From Ephydatia muelleri (Eukaryota > Porifera > Demospongiae > Spongillida > Spongillidae), in assembly GCA_013339895.1 (NCBI GenBank), contig JABACO010000017.1, forward strand, positions 766,315-830,314: a stretch of 64,000 nucleotides of DNA, given 5' to 3'. A program made the translations under genes and the position numbers. The notes under the pieces were generated by a model. The model was given only the letters and a program-made list of their open reading frames with translations, searched no databases and was not told where the DNA came from. Shown here in pieces: positions 30,801 through 45,156 of this stretch; position 1 is the stretch's first letter, and every line of letters begins with the position of its first letter.

Positions 30801-31787
30801 ATGTGTGTGTGTGCATGTGTGTGTGAAACACAAGGACATATAATAGGACAAAGGTGTGTCCATTGTTATGGGTTTACAGGACACAGGACATGGGGGTGTG
30901 GTACAGGCCATTAGCATACCTCTCCCAGTTACCATGACAGCAACATAACTGATTTCGTGTGGAATTGTACAGACATAGTGTTCAATTACATGCACAGCTA
31001 CAAGATAAGGTCAAAGTTTACTGACAAAAAGCGGGCATTAATTAGGACATATGTGAGCCTTCTCATTAAAAAGAAGGGGGCATTTATTAGGACATGCTTG
31101 AATCCCCTCGTTAAACAGCAGGAGGCATTAATTAGGACATACGTGGCTCCTTTCATTAACAGGAGGCATTAATTAGATAGCAGAGATGTGACGTTAAATA
31201 GAAGTGTGGGGGACATTAATTAGGACATACATGGATCCGCTCGTAGGCATCAGAGATGAGGGAGATGAAGACGTTCAGGACGACATAGATGAAGAGTGCA
31301 ATGAAGATGTACAGATAGACCTTGGAGAACACCCAAGCCACAGTGGAGCTGGTACCCATCGCCTTGAATGTTGCAAACATGTCATCTCCATTGAGGAGGG
31401 CGTAGAGACACTCGGAGGTCACGACAACGTTGCGAAACTGAAAAAATATATATAATAAAAATTTACGATTACTCCAAGGGTCAGAAGTGTTTTGGCCATA
31501 TTATGGAGGAGGCATGCAATACAGGTGGTGGTGTAAATGCATGCGGAGTAGAGTGGCATAAATCAGAACCATCCCAGAACCTACTGTAATGGGAGGTAAC
31601 CACCGTATCTAAAGGTGACCACCATGCTTATAGCACGATGCAGTGTCTATTTGTATAGCAACAATGTTTAGATTTAATGCAGTACCATCCTCTCTCTCCC
31701 TCCCTCTCTCCCCCCTCTCTCTCCCTCTCTCTCTCCTCCCTCTCTCTCTCTCTCCCTCTCTCTCCCCCCCTCTCTCTCCCTCCCTCC

Positions 31788-31843
<56 letters not shown>

Positions 31844-32117
31844 CTTGCTGAGGGGGTGGGGCACGTACCTTGGGATGGTATGGCCCCAGGACCAACCATC
31901 CGCAGAGGAGAAATGCGAAATAGAGCACGCCTCCACACACGATGAACCTGATGACGCTGGGCAAGGCCACCCTCAGTGTGATGAGCATCATGTTGTACTT
32001 GTCGAAGTAGCTGAGGAACCTGAGAATACCACACCACTGGCCGAACACTGAGAGGGCTAGGATGATGCTGGTGGTGTCTATCATGGAAGTGGAGTAAATC
32101 TCCTGTGGATCACAAGT

Positions 32118-32172
<55 letters not shown>

Positions 32173-35100
32173 TATGGTGTGTGGGTGTGTGTACAACATG
32201 CATGATGGAAAAAAAAAACACAGAACAAAACATTTTAAAACAAATAGCACATCCAATGGAAAAATGAAGCAATACATGTAGTCTCAAGCCCAACGAGATT
32301 GTGTCATTACATGTAGGCTGCATTTCACCAAGATGTATGGTATACAACTGTATCTTATGAATCGTAAGGAAAAAGCTTAAAAACGCACCACAACCCACCT
32401 ATCTGCCATCACCAGAACAGCCACACCCCTCAGCATACTAACAGCACAAATCCATGGTCTGCACCCACACCCTCGCACACCCACATAATAAAACACCCCA
32501 TACACCCGTCCACCCACCCACCCACAACACACACATGCCCACACCCACACCCTCACACCCATACACACACATGCCCACACACACACAACAGCACACGCCC
32601 ACACCCACACAACAGCACACACCACACCTGCACACGCAGCAAGATCTTGAGGAAGGACCCGACAATGGACAGCAGGTTACTGAGAATGATCCCGATGAAC
32701 CACAGGTTGTAGAGAGGCAGGAAATCCCTCCAGCGTAGAGGACCGCACCCCCTCTGCTCCAGGTACCCACTCTGTCCACTGTCAAAGTACCTCTTGACAG
32801 AGACATGCAGGTACACAGAGCTCAGCAGGGATGCCCCACACTGCACCAATGAGATGAGGGAGACCAGAATCACCATGGCGTCAAGGGTGGTGATTGGGGT
32901 GCTGTTGTAGAGCCCTGCATCTGTGGGGAGGAGGGGAAGAAGGGAAGAATGGGAGGAGATGAGGGAAGTAGGGGAGAGGAGGAGGGGGAGGGAAGAAGGG
33001 GAGAGGAGGAGGGAAGAAAGGGAGGAGGAGGGAAGAGGGGAGGGAAGGAGAGGGGAGGAGGGAAAAAGGGAAGGGAGGAGGGAAGAAGGGGAGGGGAGAA
33101 GAAGGGAAGGAGGGAGGGAAGAAGGGAGAGGGGAGGGAAGAAGGGGAGGGGAAGGACGGGGTTTGCTCGTTATATGAATGGAAGTTAAAAATAGCAAAAT
33201 GATATGCACAACAGATGACATCACGTGATACATTATGCAATGCCACCACCCACACCACCAATCCAGCACCAGATGACTTTCTCCTCCCCAGTCCCAGAGC
33301 ACCACCCCATGTCCACAAACCTTACCATGGTCCGTGTCATCGTCTGTGCACTTGGTGGTGACTGGGTCAGCACTCAGGGTGAGGGGCATGCTACCACTGT
33401 GGTAGTCATTTTCAATCTTAAGCTAATGTCATGTGTGTGTGTGTATGTGTGTGTGTATGTGTGTGTGTATGTGTGTGTGTATGTGTGTGTATGAGTGTGT
33501 GTGTATGTGTGTGTGGAGAGAGATTAGGATGTGGAGAAAGGAAATGTGGTAAAGGATCTTGAAATAGGGTAGGGATGGGAAGGGGAGGAGGAGGGGACCA
33601 TGATGTAAACATTTCACCTGTACTTCAAACTGCACACAGTCTGGAGTATTCGTTTGCGTGTACACAGAGGTCACATTGAAGTTCAGCATCAAGGAAATGA
33701 CCCTGCAACACCCCACCGTGAATGAAAGACATTTCATGGGCACTCAACCACACATAATTATGCAAATTAAAATTTATTTCATCACGCTTTGATTTTACCT
33801 GTCGAAGTTCTGCAGCAAATCTGTGCCATTCAGTGTGCACTCAAGTGAACATTGCAAATCAAAGATGTCTAGGTGAGCAACAAAAAGAATAACAATGTCA
33901 CTGAGGCCATGCGTAAGTGGTACAAAAAGAGTATTAGGGTAGAAGACTGTGATCTCACACACATACACATCCCACACATCCCACACATCCCTTACACACA
34001 TACACATCCCACACACATACACCACAAACACACACACGTTTGCACGCACACACCACACATGTATAAACACACGTGCACGCACACACAAACACGCACACAC
34101 ACACAAACACACATACACACACACACATGCACACACACACACACACATGCACACCACACACACACACATGCACACCACACACACACACACACTCGCCATA
34201 TGCAGTAGACCACACACCTGTTTGACTGGTACCAGACACATTATATAGCCTCCTTTCAGGATCAACCATGCCACCAATGTACGACACGACTGTCAGACGC
34301 GGGCTCAGAAGAGATGAATCATTAACACCCCAGCCATAGCCATACGGTCCAACTGCATTCCTCAGGTCTCTGTACTGTTGTTGTGTGTGCACATGTCATG
34401 ATGATGTCATAATGATTTACACTGGCCAGCCCCACCCCATCCAGTACCATGGCTATGTGATTGTCACAACCTAAAACCCCACCCCCAGATATTTTGGGTC
34501 AATGGAGAGACCAAAAGGATGTGTGTAAGTAGCCATGTTTTACCAATTTATCAATACATGTAAGGTTTAGGAAAATGCCACCAAATGCACATGTTTAGTC
34601 AATTCTCACCAAACAAGAGATAACCTATATTCTGTGCACACATCCATACCCATAAACCCAGGCACTGTGTTTCCTGTCATCCATGTCAACCACACCCACC
34701 AGTGGCCGAATGAGACCACACCCACCAATGGCCAAATGAGACCACACCCACCAGTGGCCAATTGCAAGGGAACAGGAGGTCAAGCTTACCCCTATTCTGG
34801 TGTACTCTATCTGATCGTAGAGGTCGTCTATAGTGTATATGGTCTTGATGGGTGGTGTGATGTAGGAGGCGTCGTCCTGGTCAGCAGGGTCCTTTACAAA
34901 TAGGTTCACAAAGGTGGCGGTGTTCTGGTCGATGAAGTCGTTCAGAGTGAAGCGTGTTTGGGCAAACAAGATGACCTGGTGTCAGGGCAGGTATAAAAGG
35001 AGAAACAGTGTGTGACAACGAAGATACTCTGGTTAATAAAAAACAACATGATCTGGTTCTAATGATGACCAGCACAAACGAACGCACACAGTGTCCACAG

Positions 35101-36913
35101 ATACATGATCACACTCTAGAACACAGCAAATCAAATACACTTCTTGAAGCAACTAGTGAACCCATTTCTTGCTAATGACAGCTAGTTCCAAATTTTCAAT
35201 AAAAGAAAAAATGGAGTGAAACATAACATTCTCTTTCTGCATAAAGCAGCCCCCCACGTGTTAGGAATAGATCATTATTGTTCAGATACAAAGTGGTACC
35301 CAGTACTTATTTTCAACTATAAGTGTATATTTTAACCACAATGTTGTATCATTATTGCAACATGCAATTTTTGTATCACAGTGTGCATAATTTGAGGGTG
35401 TTTCGTTGAGTTGTTCTAAAATGACTTTTACAGGGTTCCTGGTAATTTTAAAAGCAACACCCATATATTCAAGATCCAAAAATAGTTCTAATAAACTCAT
35501 TATAATTAGAATAGGTAAGCAATTTAGAGATTAATGCATACCTCTGTCCCAATAAGTTTTATAATGCAATATGTGCTTGTTGTTTGTTTCTCCATTATGA
35601 ATAAATTGATTGATAATTTCAATACACCCCTTATCACTGAATTTAATCTTTTGGAGCTTTTATAGTCCACAGATGATGTACTTTAACTGACGTATAATAT
35701 GTTGGATTAATGTAAAGTTAATTAATACTTGGTACCAACAATAAATACAGACAATTATATTGAGTTTGACTGACCCCCTGGTATAGCTCATCATACATAA
35801 AAAGAGTTAGCTGAATCTTTTTTAATGGCTTCAAAGCTTTACCTCCACTCTGCCCCAGCCCCACCCATGCACCCTCCCTCCCTCTGCCCCAGTCCCTGGC
35901 CACATGCACCCAGCCTTTCCCTCTGCCCCAGCCCCACCCATGCACCCTCCCTCCCTCTACCCCAGTCCCTGGCCGCATGCACCCAGCCTTTCCCTCTGCC
36001 CCAGCCCCACCCATGCACCCTCCTTCCCTCTGCCCCAGTCCCTGGCCGCATGCACCCAGCCCTTTGCTCAGCCCCAGTCCCTCCCTCTGCCCCAGCCCCA
36101 CCCATGCACCCTCCTTCCCTCTGCCCCAGTCTCTGGCCGCATGCACCCAGCCCTTTGCTCAGCCCCAGCCCTACCCATGCACCCTCCTTCCCTCTGCCCC
36201 AGTCCCTGGCCGCATGCACCCAGCCCTTTGCTCAGCCCCAGTCCCTCCCTCTGCCCCAGCCACACCCATGCACCCAGCCCTTCCCTCTGTCCCAGTCCTT
36301 CCTTCCCCCTCACATCAATACCTGAGCAGTCACCAAGCTGATGCTAATCAGTTGCACAATCAGTTTCCATGGGAACCGTTTCCGAAGCTGATAGTCCCAC
36401 TTCTGAAAGGGGTCCATGAAGTGAAATTTGAGCCGTTCTTTCATCTTCCATTCCTCAGGATCTTCAAAGGAACTTTCCCCTTGAAGGGCTGGATGCTTCC
36501 TACAGTAGCAACAAGAAGCAATGGTGGCATCGTAGAGTGACGAGCAGCCTGTAAGAGAGTTGGGTGGGGATTAATTAGGTTCACGTGTTGATACAAGTTC
36601 ATTTATTTACTTTACCTTATAAAAACAGAACGTTCAGGTAACTCTACCACAAGACTGATTACATAATTTTGCACATTAATTAGAACTATATGTTACTTCA
36701 GGTTGGATCGGCACAGTATAACTACGCCCACAGCCCCCGCCCCCGACACGTACCCCTCTTGAAGCACTCGGCAGGCGACAGATCCTCTTCATTCTCGTAG
36801 TTCACCGACAAGGACAGCGTTGACGACACAGAGGCCCGCGAATTTCCCGTCAACTGGGAGGAGCGGCGGTTCGACGACCGCACTCCCGACGCGGAGGCAG
36901 ACATCCGGGCCAT
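30127..36913 (-). CDS. MCOLN: Mucolipin (TRPML) lysosomal cation channel
   Basis: Endolysosomal Ca2+/cation release channel. Start ATG 36,911-36,913 has an in-frame TAG just upstream. Exons (minus, GT-AG, phases agree): 36754-36913, 36322-36548, 34790-34975, 34218-34374, 33799-33868, 33618-33702, 33326-33422, 32628-32920, 31869-32102, 31231-31437, 30638-30716 and probably 30461-30507; about 614 codons, near the family's usual length. Landmarks: LKFHFMDPFQKW (cytosolic N-terminus) and RFPWKLIVQLISISLVTAQ (S1 start). The luminal domain ends LKIENDYHSGSMPLTL. S3-S5 includes LRVALPSVIRF and CGWLVLGPYHPK. The pore reads LLNGDDMFATF (selectivity-filter NGDD intact) and S6 includes YIFIALFIYVVLNVFISL. 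The last exons are uncertain: a frame at ~30,181-30,127 (SGGSCCAPPMIEYLVVK-stop) resembles a mucolipin tail, but its link to 30,461 does not keep phase as drawn. Confidence 0.92.
31031..31232. repeat. ~45-bp tandem repeat containing copies of a 5' splice site
   Basis: Five imperfect units of GGCATTAATTAGGACATAC. On the gene's strand each reads GTATGTCCTAATTAATGCC. The innermost unit supplies the actual donor (CAT|GTATGT) of mucolipin exon 10, so the array is built from donor-like units. Confidence 0.75.
31690..31850. repeat. CT-rich microsatellite in mucolipin intron
   Basis: About 160 bp of CTCTCTCC-type pyrimidine repeat between exons 9 and 10, ending about 20 bp from the exon 9 donor. Long open frames over it on both strands are repeat artefacts. 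Confidence 0.95.
32118..32172. repeat. (GT)n microsatellite in mucolipin intron
   Basis: About 55 bp of GT next to the acceptor of exon 9 (as CA on the gene strand). Related TG/CA runs lie at 30,725-30,830, 33,430-33,516 and 33,960-34,195 in neighbouring introns. Confidence 0.95.
32925..33165. repeat. ~240-bp purine tract in mucolipin intron
   Basis: The plus strand is nearly all G/A (GGAGGGAAGAAGGGGAGAGG units), directly upstream of exon 8 on the gene strand, where it forms an extended polypyrimidine tract ahead of the acceptor. Confidence 0.95.
34688..34765. repeat. 27-bp tandem repeat in mucolipin intron 3
   Basis: Three units of ACCACACCCACCAGTGGCC with small changes, within about 25 bp of the exon 3 donor. 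Confidence 0.8.
35845..36315. repeat. ~470-bp minisatellite in mucolipin intron 2
   Basis: Alternating blocks CTCTGCCCCAGTCCCTGGCC, GCATGCACCCAGCC and CCAGCCCCACCCATGCACCC repeated about six to eight times. It yields long open frames (100-190 codons) in several frames that are not genes. Confidence 0.95.
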
Positions 36914-37370
36914 TGCTTTCTGCCTCCGCTAGTGGTGTGGTGTAGTGGGAAGCGGAAGGCGCAGCGACAAGTGACAGAGGATGGTGCTGATGTGGGTGGT
37001 GGAATAAGAGGCACGTGCGTGTGCACATGCGTTTAGTATTTCACTCTGACAAATTACCACAAACACCCACTTATCCACTCAACACTCTCCACCGTTATAT
37101 AAATGTTGTTCGGCTTCGCCCTCCCCCCCCCCTTCCCCCCCTTTCCCTTCCCCCCCCCCTCTCCATGTAAAGGCAATGGTGAATGGGAGCGTGACACGAG
37201 CGACAAACTCCCTGAGGGCACTGCCTTATGATAGAGCGTCAAACACACCACAGTTACGCACTCACAGTTAAGTTCAGTCTTTTGTAAGCTAACATAAGAA
37301 ATTGACAACAAATCAGCGCACGTGATTCGTAATCAGAATCTTTTTAAAATCAGTTCACGTTGTATTATTA
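36914..37370. promoter_or_regulatory. Putative bidirectional promoter between mucolipin and ALDH3-1
   Basis: 457 bp separate the divergent start codons of mucolipin (minus) and the first ALDH3 gene (plus). The interval includes a ~50-bp C-rich/pyrimidine stretch near 37,121-37,163 and no obvious TATA box at a usual distance. Both transcripts must start within it unless there are further 5' non-coding exons. Confidence 0.5.
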
Positions 37371-40300
37371 ATGATGGCAGCAGCTGCTGTGGAGACGCCA
37401 GTGGCTACCATACCCGAGGTTAGACGACTCCGAATAAATGACCATGCGAATGAAGCGCTTTTTTGCTACGCTGCGTTCCGTTCGTCCAACACGCGCGCAC
37501 ACGCATGTGTATAGATAGTGCGGAAGGTTCGAGATGGTTTCAATAGCCGCAAGACCCTGGACAAGGCCTTTCGCACAGAGCAGCTCCGGGGCCTCCAGAG
37601 GATGATGCAAGAATGTCGAGACAGAATCGGACAGGCGCTAAAAACTGACTTGGACAAGGTGGGAAACGTTTGAGCATACACTACTGATTTATATTGGCGT
37701 ACGATATCGTCTCACGAAAGTGTGGGATGGAAATCTTCATGACGGAGTGCAACCATTGCGAAGTGGAGGTCAGTGACGCTATTAAGCAGCTAGGTCACTG
37801 GATGGCGCCGGAGAGCGTCAGCAAAGGGCTCGTGAACATGATGAACAGTGTGTTCGTGGAGCCTGAGCCCTATGGGGTGGTTCTCGTTATAGCTCCGTGG
37901 AACTATCCGTTTTCTCTTGTCGTCTTGCCCCTGATTGGCGCTATTGCTGCAGGTTAGTTAGTTTGTTTTTTTTTTGCGCGTATGGTATTTGTGTGTGCAT
38001 GTGTGTGCATTGGTGTGTTCTTATATTGTGTGTGTTTTATGCATGTGTGTATGTGTGCATATTTGTTTGTGCATGTGTTGTGTGTGTGTGTGTTTGTGTG
38101 TGTTGAGTATGTGTGTGTGCACTGTTGTGATTTAGACCCCCAAAATGGTTGTGTATGTGTCAATCACTTGTGTAGCGACATTGGTTGAACCAGTCTCAGC
38201 ACTAGAAAGTTAGCCTTCCTAGGGGTACCATGGCAACATAGGCTATCAATGTAAAAGTCTTCACTATACTGGAGGAACAACCTCTCCCAGTCGCTATCAA
38301 CTCTTCTCCCACACCTCTAGGTAATGCCTGCATCATCAAACCCTCTGAACTGTCCGCCGCTACTTCCAACCTGTTCTGCGAACTCCTTCCTCAATATCTT
38401 GACCATGTGAGTTAACACCCATGTAAACATGTATATATACTGTATATCTAATACTAAAAGCGGACTGCAGGTGTTAACTAGTGTTGATTGGTCCCTTCAC
38501 TTCAGTTAGTATGGTACCATCTAACTGCACCCCACCACATCTAAACTTTTGATGTGTTATCTTAATTGGGTTATGGTATTAGATGAACTTCTATGGATGT
38601 TTGTTTGGATGTTCTCGATTTGAAGGAGTAAACACTCAATGACGCGCTGCACCTCTAGATGTGCAAATACGCGTATAAAAGGCGGCAAATCCGATTGGGC
38701 GAAATTCCCAGAAGTGCACTGTGGGGATAGTTGGTCTTGAAGAAGTGGTCACCCTCTAGCCATGCATCGCTGTTCCCCTAGTTGCTTACTGTATGTAGCC
38801 GAGTAGCCGGCCATAGTGTTAGTGCACCTATATACCGGCTGTTTCCATGACTGGTCGAGTCACTGAAGGCACTGTACTAGGCCTAGACCTGCCAGTAGAG
38901 GGCAACAGGGTTGCGAAAACGAAACCAAGCATGGCACTCAGTAGCGCGGTGTTGTAAGACTGTTTAAGATGGCATCGTCTAGCCAGAGAAGGCACGCATC
39001 CTTCTCCTCTTGGGAAGTAAAGTTCACGCTGAATGAGAAGACTTTGGACTTACGGTTAAAGTTTATTAACTACACAGCTGGCTTTATCGCATGGCAACTG
39101 TAGTAGATACCAATCGTAAGTGTATTGTCGAATGTACGTTGCATGCCACACCGAATGCCACACCGATGCCAAATTTTCCCCTAATTTTGCCTGGCTGGCC
39201 GGCCAAAATTGATCTGATGCGGTCCTTTTATACAACTTCCTTTAATAAGCTGCTCCTAGTACAAAATAATAGTCTGTTTCTGAGAGCTGCCATCCTATCG
39301 ATGCTGATGTGGTGGCACCTGCTCACTGCCCTGTCCAGTTATGCTCACAATGAATGATGTATGTTTGAAGCTACTCAACATAGCATGCAAAGATCTGATT
39401 AACTGTCGTTTGGTTTATTTCTAAAATACAATTTGTAGCCAGTCCCCGAGTTTAGCAAAAATGATACAAGGCTTTACAAGCCTCAGGTGTAAAACAGCAT
39501 GAAATATTTCACATCGTTCTTTCCATAATGTCTGATCTTTTATTGATTGGTGTCCCCTGAGGAGGTGGGACGCACCCAAATGTAGACAGTGATACAAATG
39601 TAGCAAAGTCTGATGAATTTACAGTATTCAACATTTCCATTTATCCTTCGGACCAAACAGTATGCTTAGGGTGTGGTTTGGGTTTGGCACTTGCGTAGGG
39701 TGTGGTTTGGGTTTGGGACTTGCTTGGGGGTGTGGTTTGGGTTCAGACTTGGTCAAATGCCGATAAACACAGGTTATGTGGCTATCAAATGACTATAAAT
39801 TGACCAGACCAACCTCATCCCCCGGGACGAGAAAACATATAATGGACCAGCTACCGGGAGGGGAGGAGGGGGAGGGAGTAGGGAAGAAGACATAGAGAAG
39901 GGGGAGCCTGCTAAGAGAGAGAGAAGAAAAATGCTTTATAATACCTTTGAAAGAGGTAATGGATTCATATTAGCTGTGATTGGTTTCATTTCAAATGAAA
40001 AGAGAATGGAAGTCTGAAGACCAAAGCTATTGTCCACTCCCAAAACACCCTCCCTCCCGCCAAAAACGTGAAAACAAAACCAATTACACTCATACCCAGC
40101 AACTCAAGTTCATTAATATTTGTTATTAATACTTGGTTTTGTTTTGCTGCTATCACACACACACACACACACGTGTACACACACATACGTGTACACACAC
40201 ACACATACGTGTACACACACATACACACACACACAAAGATTAGTATTGTTTAGACTGGTGGCACACAATGCAAAATACAGCATGCCTTCTAGTGCACTAA

Positions 40301-42033
40301 GCTACTCATTCTGCATGCTCAGGTGTTTAATTAAGCTAAGCACCCTTGTTTGTTGTATTGTGTCCATTACATACATTACCTAATACCTCCTCCCCAGTAC
40401 ATGCATTACCTAATGCCTCCTCCCCAGTACATACATTATCCTCCTCCCCAGTATATGCTTTACCCTCTCCTCCTCCTCCCAGGACTGCTATTCGGTGATC
40501 TCAGGAGGGGTGGATGTCTCCCAGGCTGTACTGAAGGAGAGGTTTGACTACATCTTTTACACAGGGAGCACCCCTGTGGGGAAGCTGGTCATGAAACAGG
40601 CCGCAGAGAACTTGACTCCCGTTACCTTGGAGCTGGGAGGAAAGAGGTAACCCCGATACCCACACTTGGCCCACGTACCCACGTCACCACCCTCACACCT
40701 TCTCTGTCACCATCACACTGTCACCTCACTTCTATCACTGTCACTTACACCACTGATCACACTGTCACTTCTCTACACCATCACACTGTCACCGTCACGT
40801 CATTGTTTATCACATATGGAGTGATGTCTGTAGATACCCTTTGCCCTTTGGAGGCGTGACTTCACTTTAACCCTCTCCACACCTCCCTATAGTCCCTGTA
40901 TCATTGCCAATGACGCGGCCATTGAGGTGGCTGCCAAGAGGCTCGTGTGGGGAAAGTGCATCAACTCTGGCCAGACCTGCATTGCGCCAGATTACGTCAT
41001 CTGTCCCCGTGACAAGCAGGCTGTCCTGGTGGAGAGGTGCAAAGAAGCCATTAGGGAGTTCTATGGAGAGGTAGTGTGGTGGGCTCCATTTAGGAGAGGT
41101 CGTATGATTAGGGGAGATAGTGTCAGGGTCTTATGTATGCACTCTTTACTCACCTAACATGCTCCAAGTTTTAATACAAAATAACGACCTATAGTAGCCT
41201 GCTGATTGAGGGGGGGAAGGGGGGGAGGGCTATTGTATAGATATGGTGTTATCTGCCAATTACCTAGGACCCAAGGCTATCACCTGACTATGGAAAGGTC
41301 ATCAACCAGAGACACTTCAAGTGAGTTGTATGTACTAGGAGCCAGACATGCATACAGTATATGTTTTATTAGAAATGATCGCAGTGCATTATTTGAGATC
41401 ACTGCTATTTGGAAGCAGTGTGATACTCAATCTGAGCTTGAATCGCTCATTACTGATATCAATGATCAGTTTATTTAGGGACTAATACGTTTTGTTGATC
41501 ACAATTTCATTTGATTTTGAGAGGGCTTTCATTTTCGTTTGTCCTCGTCTAAATATGCTTCCATCAACACTCTGCGTAGTTAATAACTTAACTCAGCTAA
41601 ACTAATTTTAACACGGGTTTTCAAATATACTCATAAATGCTGTGCGTTGGTTACACATCACATGCACAACACATACCACATATACATACAACGTGCGCAC
41701 ATGTACATACACTCACATGTAATGCACGCACACACGCACATGCACACACGCACATGCACACACTTGCACACGCACACACACACATGCACACACTTGCACA
41801 CTTACACACCACACACACACATGGCATAGTCGTCTGATGTCACTGATACGCTCAACGCGTGGAAATGTTGTCTTTGGAGGAGACACGGACGAACAGAAAC
41901 TGAAGATCAATCCCACCTTGATCACAGATGTAACTCCTGGGGACCCAATTATGGAGGACGAAATCTTTGGGCCTATTCTTCCATTCGTCCCTGTTGACAG
42001 TGTGGATGAGGCCATCAACCTTGTGAATTCAAG
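37371..42033 (+). CDS. ALDH3: ALDH3-type fatty aldehyde dehydrogenase, gene 1 (3' end lost in gap)
   Basis: NAD(P)-dependent oxidation of aldehydes to acids. Eight exons (GT-AG, phases consistent): 37371-37418, 37515-37658, 37721-37952, 38321-38406, 40483-40646, 40893-41070, 41268-41320, 41830-42033; about 369 codons. Landmarks: [25 protein letters not shown], cofactor-binding YTGSTPVGK, catalytic Glu in VTLELGGK, catalytic Cys in [13 protein letters not shown], and [14 protein letters not shown]. The start is at two adjacent ATGs ([10 protein letters not shown]). Exons 9-11 (oxyanion/C-terminal part and membrane anchor) fall in or past the 1,000-N gap. Exon 5 and the intron before it are almost identical to gene 3, while other exons differ much more. 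Head-to-head with mucolipin, tandem with two other copies. Confidence 0.9.
38407..40340. other. Long intron 4 of ALDH3 gene 1
   Basis: About 1.9 kb with no recognisable exon. It holds short repeats of GGGTGTGGTTTGGGTTTGG (~39,665-39,745), a purine-rich patch near 39,850-39,930 and a CA/TACGTG microsatellite at 40,155-40,235. A plus frame at 39,091-39,357 (88 codons) lacks any motif. Confidence 0.5.
40350..40646. repeat. Sequence shared with ALDH3 gene 3 (conversion-like tract)
   Basis: The end of intron 4, with its CCTCCTCCCCAGTACATACATT-type repeats, and all 164 bp of exon 5 match 47,540-47,880 almost base for base (one silent TTT/TTC difference seen in the exon). Similarity stops right after the donor. 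Confidence 0.8.
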
Positions 42034-42202
42034 GTATGAAGTGTGAATGGTGTGCTCCAAAAAGGATCCATACCTTTAGGGTGCACCTTTAAGAACTTGG
42101 TAGATCTTTCCTTTGTCTCATTCAGTTTCCTCTCCTCCTGTTTCCTTATCCCCCTCTCCCATCCCACCCTTCTTCCTGTCCTTCCTTCCCTCTCATCTCT
42201 TC

Positions 42203-43202
42203 NNNNNNNNNNNNNNNNNNNNNNNNNNNNNNNNNNNNNNNNNNNNNNNNNNNNNNNNNNNNNNNNNNNNNNNNNNNNNNNNNNNNNNNNNNNNNNNNNN
42301 NNNNNNNNNNNNNNNNNNNNNNNNNNNNNNNNNNNNNNNNNNNNNNNNNNNNNNNNNNNNNNNNNNNNNNNNNNNNNNNNNNNNNNNNNNNNNNNNNNNN
42401 NNNNNNNNNNNNNNNNNNNNNNNNNNNNNNNNNNNNNNNNNNNNNNNNNNNNNNNNNNNNNNNNNNNNNNNNNNNNNNNNNNNNNNNNNNNNNNNNNNNN
42501 NNNNNNNNNNNNNNNNNNNNNNNNNNNNNNNNNNNNNNNNNNNNNNNNNNNNNNNNNNNNNNNNNNNNNNNNNNNNNNNNNNNNNNNNNNNNNNNNNNNN
42601 NNNNNNNNNNNNNNNNNNNNNNNNNNNNNNNNNNNNNNNNNNNNNNNNNNNNNNNNNNNNNNNNNNNNNNNNNNNNNNNNNNNNNNNNNNNNNNNNNNNN
42701 NNNNNNNNNNNNNNNNNNNNNNNNNNNNNNNNNNNNNNNNNNNNNNNNNNNNNNNNNNNNNNNNNNNNNNNNNNNNNNNNNNNNNNNNNNNNNNNNNNNN
42801 NNNNNNNNNNNNNNNNNNNNNNNNNNNNNNNNNNNNNNNNNNNNNNNNNNNNNNNNNNNNNNNNNNNNNNNNNNNNNNNNNNNNNNNNNNNNNNNNNNNN
42901 NNNNNNNNNNNNNNNNNNNNNNNNNNNNNNNNNNNNNNNNNNNNNNNNNNNNNNNNNNNNNNNNNNNNNNNNNNNNNNNNNNNNNNNNNNNNNNNNNNNN
43001 NNNNNNNNNNNNNNNNNNNNNNNNNNNNNNNNNNNNNNNNNNNNNNNNNNNNNNNNNNNNNNNNNNNNNNNNNNNNNNNNNNNNNNNNNNNNNNNNNNNN
43101 NNNNNNNNNNNNNNNNNNNNNNNNNNNNNNNNNNNNNNNNNNNNNNNNNNNNNNNNNNNNNNNNNNNNNNNNNNNNNNNNNNNNNNNNNNNNNNNNNNNN
43201 NN
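42203..43202. other. Assembly gap, exactly 1,000 N
   Basis: Separates ALDH3 gene 1 (ending after exon 8) from a second copy that begins in exon 6. The exon sets overlap, so simple gap filling cannot make one gene of them. Confidence 0.99.
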
Positions 43203-44829
<1,627 letters not shown>

Positions 44830-45104
44830 CATGCCCACACGCCCCAATGCTCTGATTCATGTCCTTAATTGATAGGATAAAGCTCTTATTGTGTCTTAGG
44901 ATAATTGTTGCTAATTTGTTGTGTCCACCAGTTGGGTATATAGTTAGTGGGAGTTAGTACCACAGTTCGCTTGATTCATAAGCCCTAAAAGATGGTGGAC
45001 ACTTGTGTGCAGGTTTGTTGTTTGTTTGCACATACGTGTGTGCAGGTTTGTTGTTTGTTTGTGGCTGCAGATGTATGGCTTTCTGCACATCTCTAATTCA
45101 TGAC

Positions 45105-45156
<52 letters not shown>

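Noticed and set aside
33873-34392. Cys/Val-rich and His/Thr-rich frames
   Set aside because: TG/CA microsatellite translation, as also at 5,541, 24,500, 30,700, 41,650, 44,500 and 50,050.
35718-36540. Overlapping frames of 126-187 codons rich in His/Pro or Gly
   Set aside because: Minisatellite inside mucolipin intron 2, open in many frames at once.
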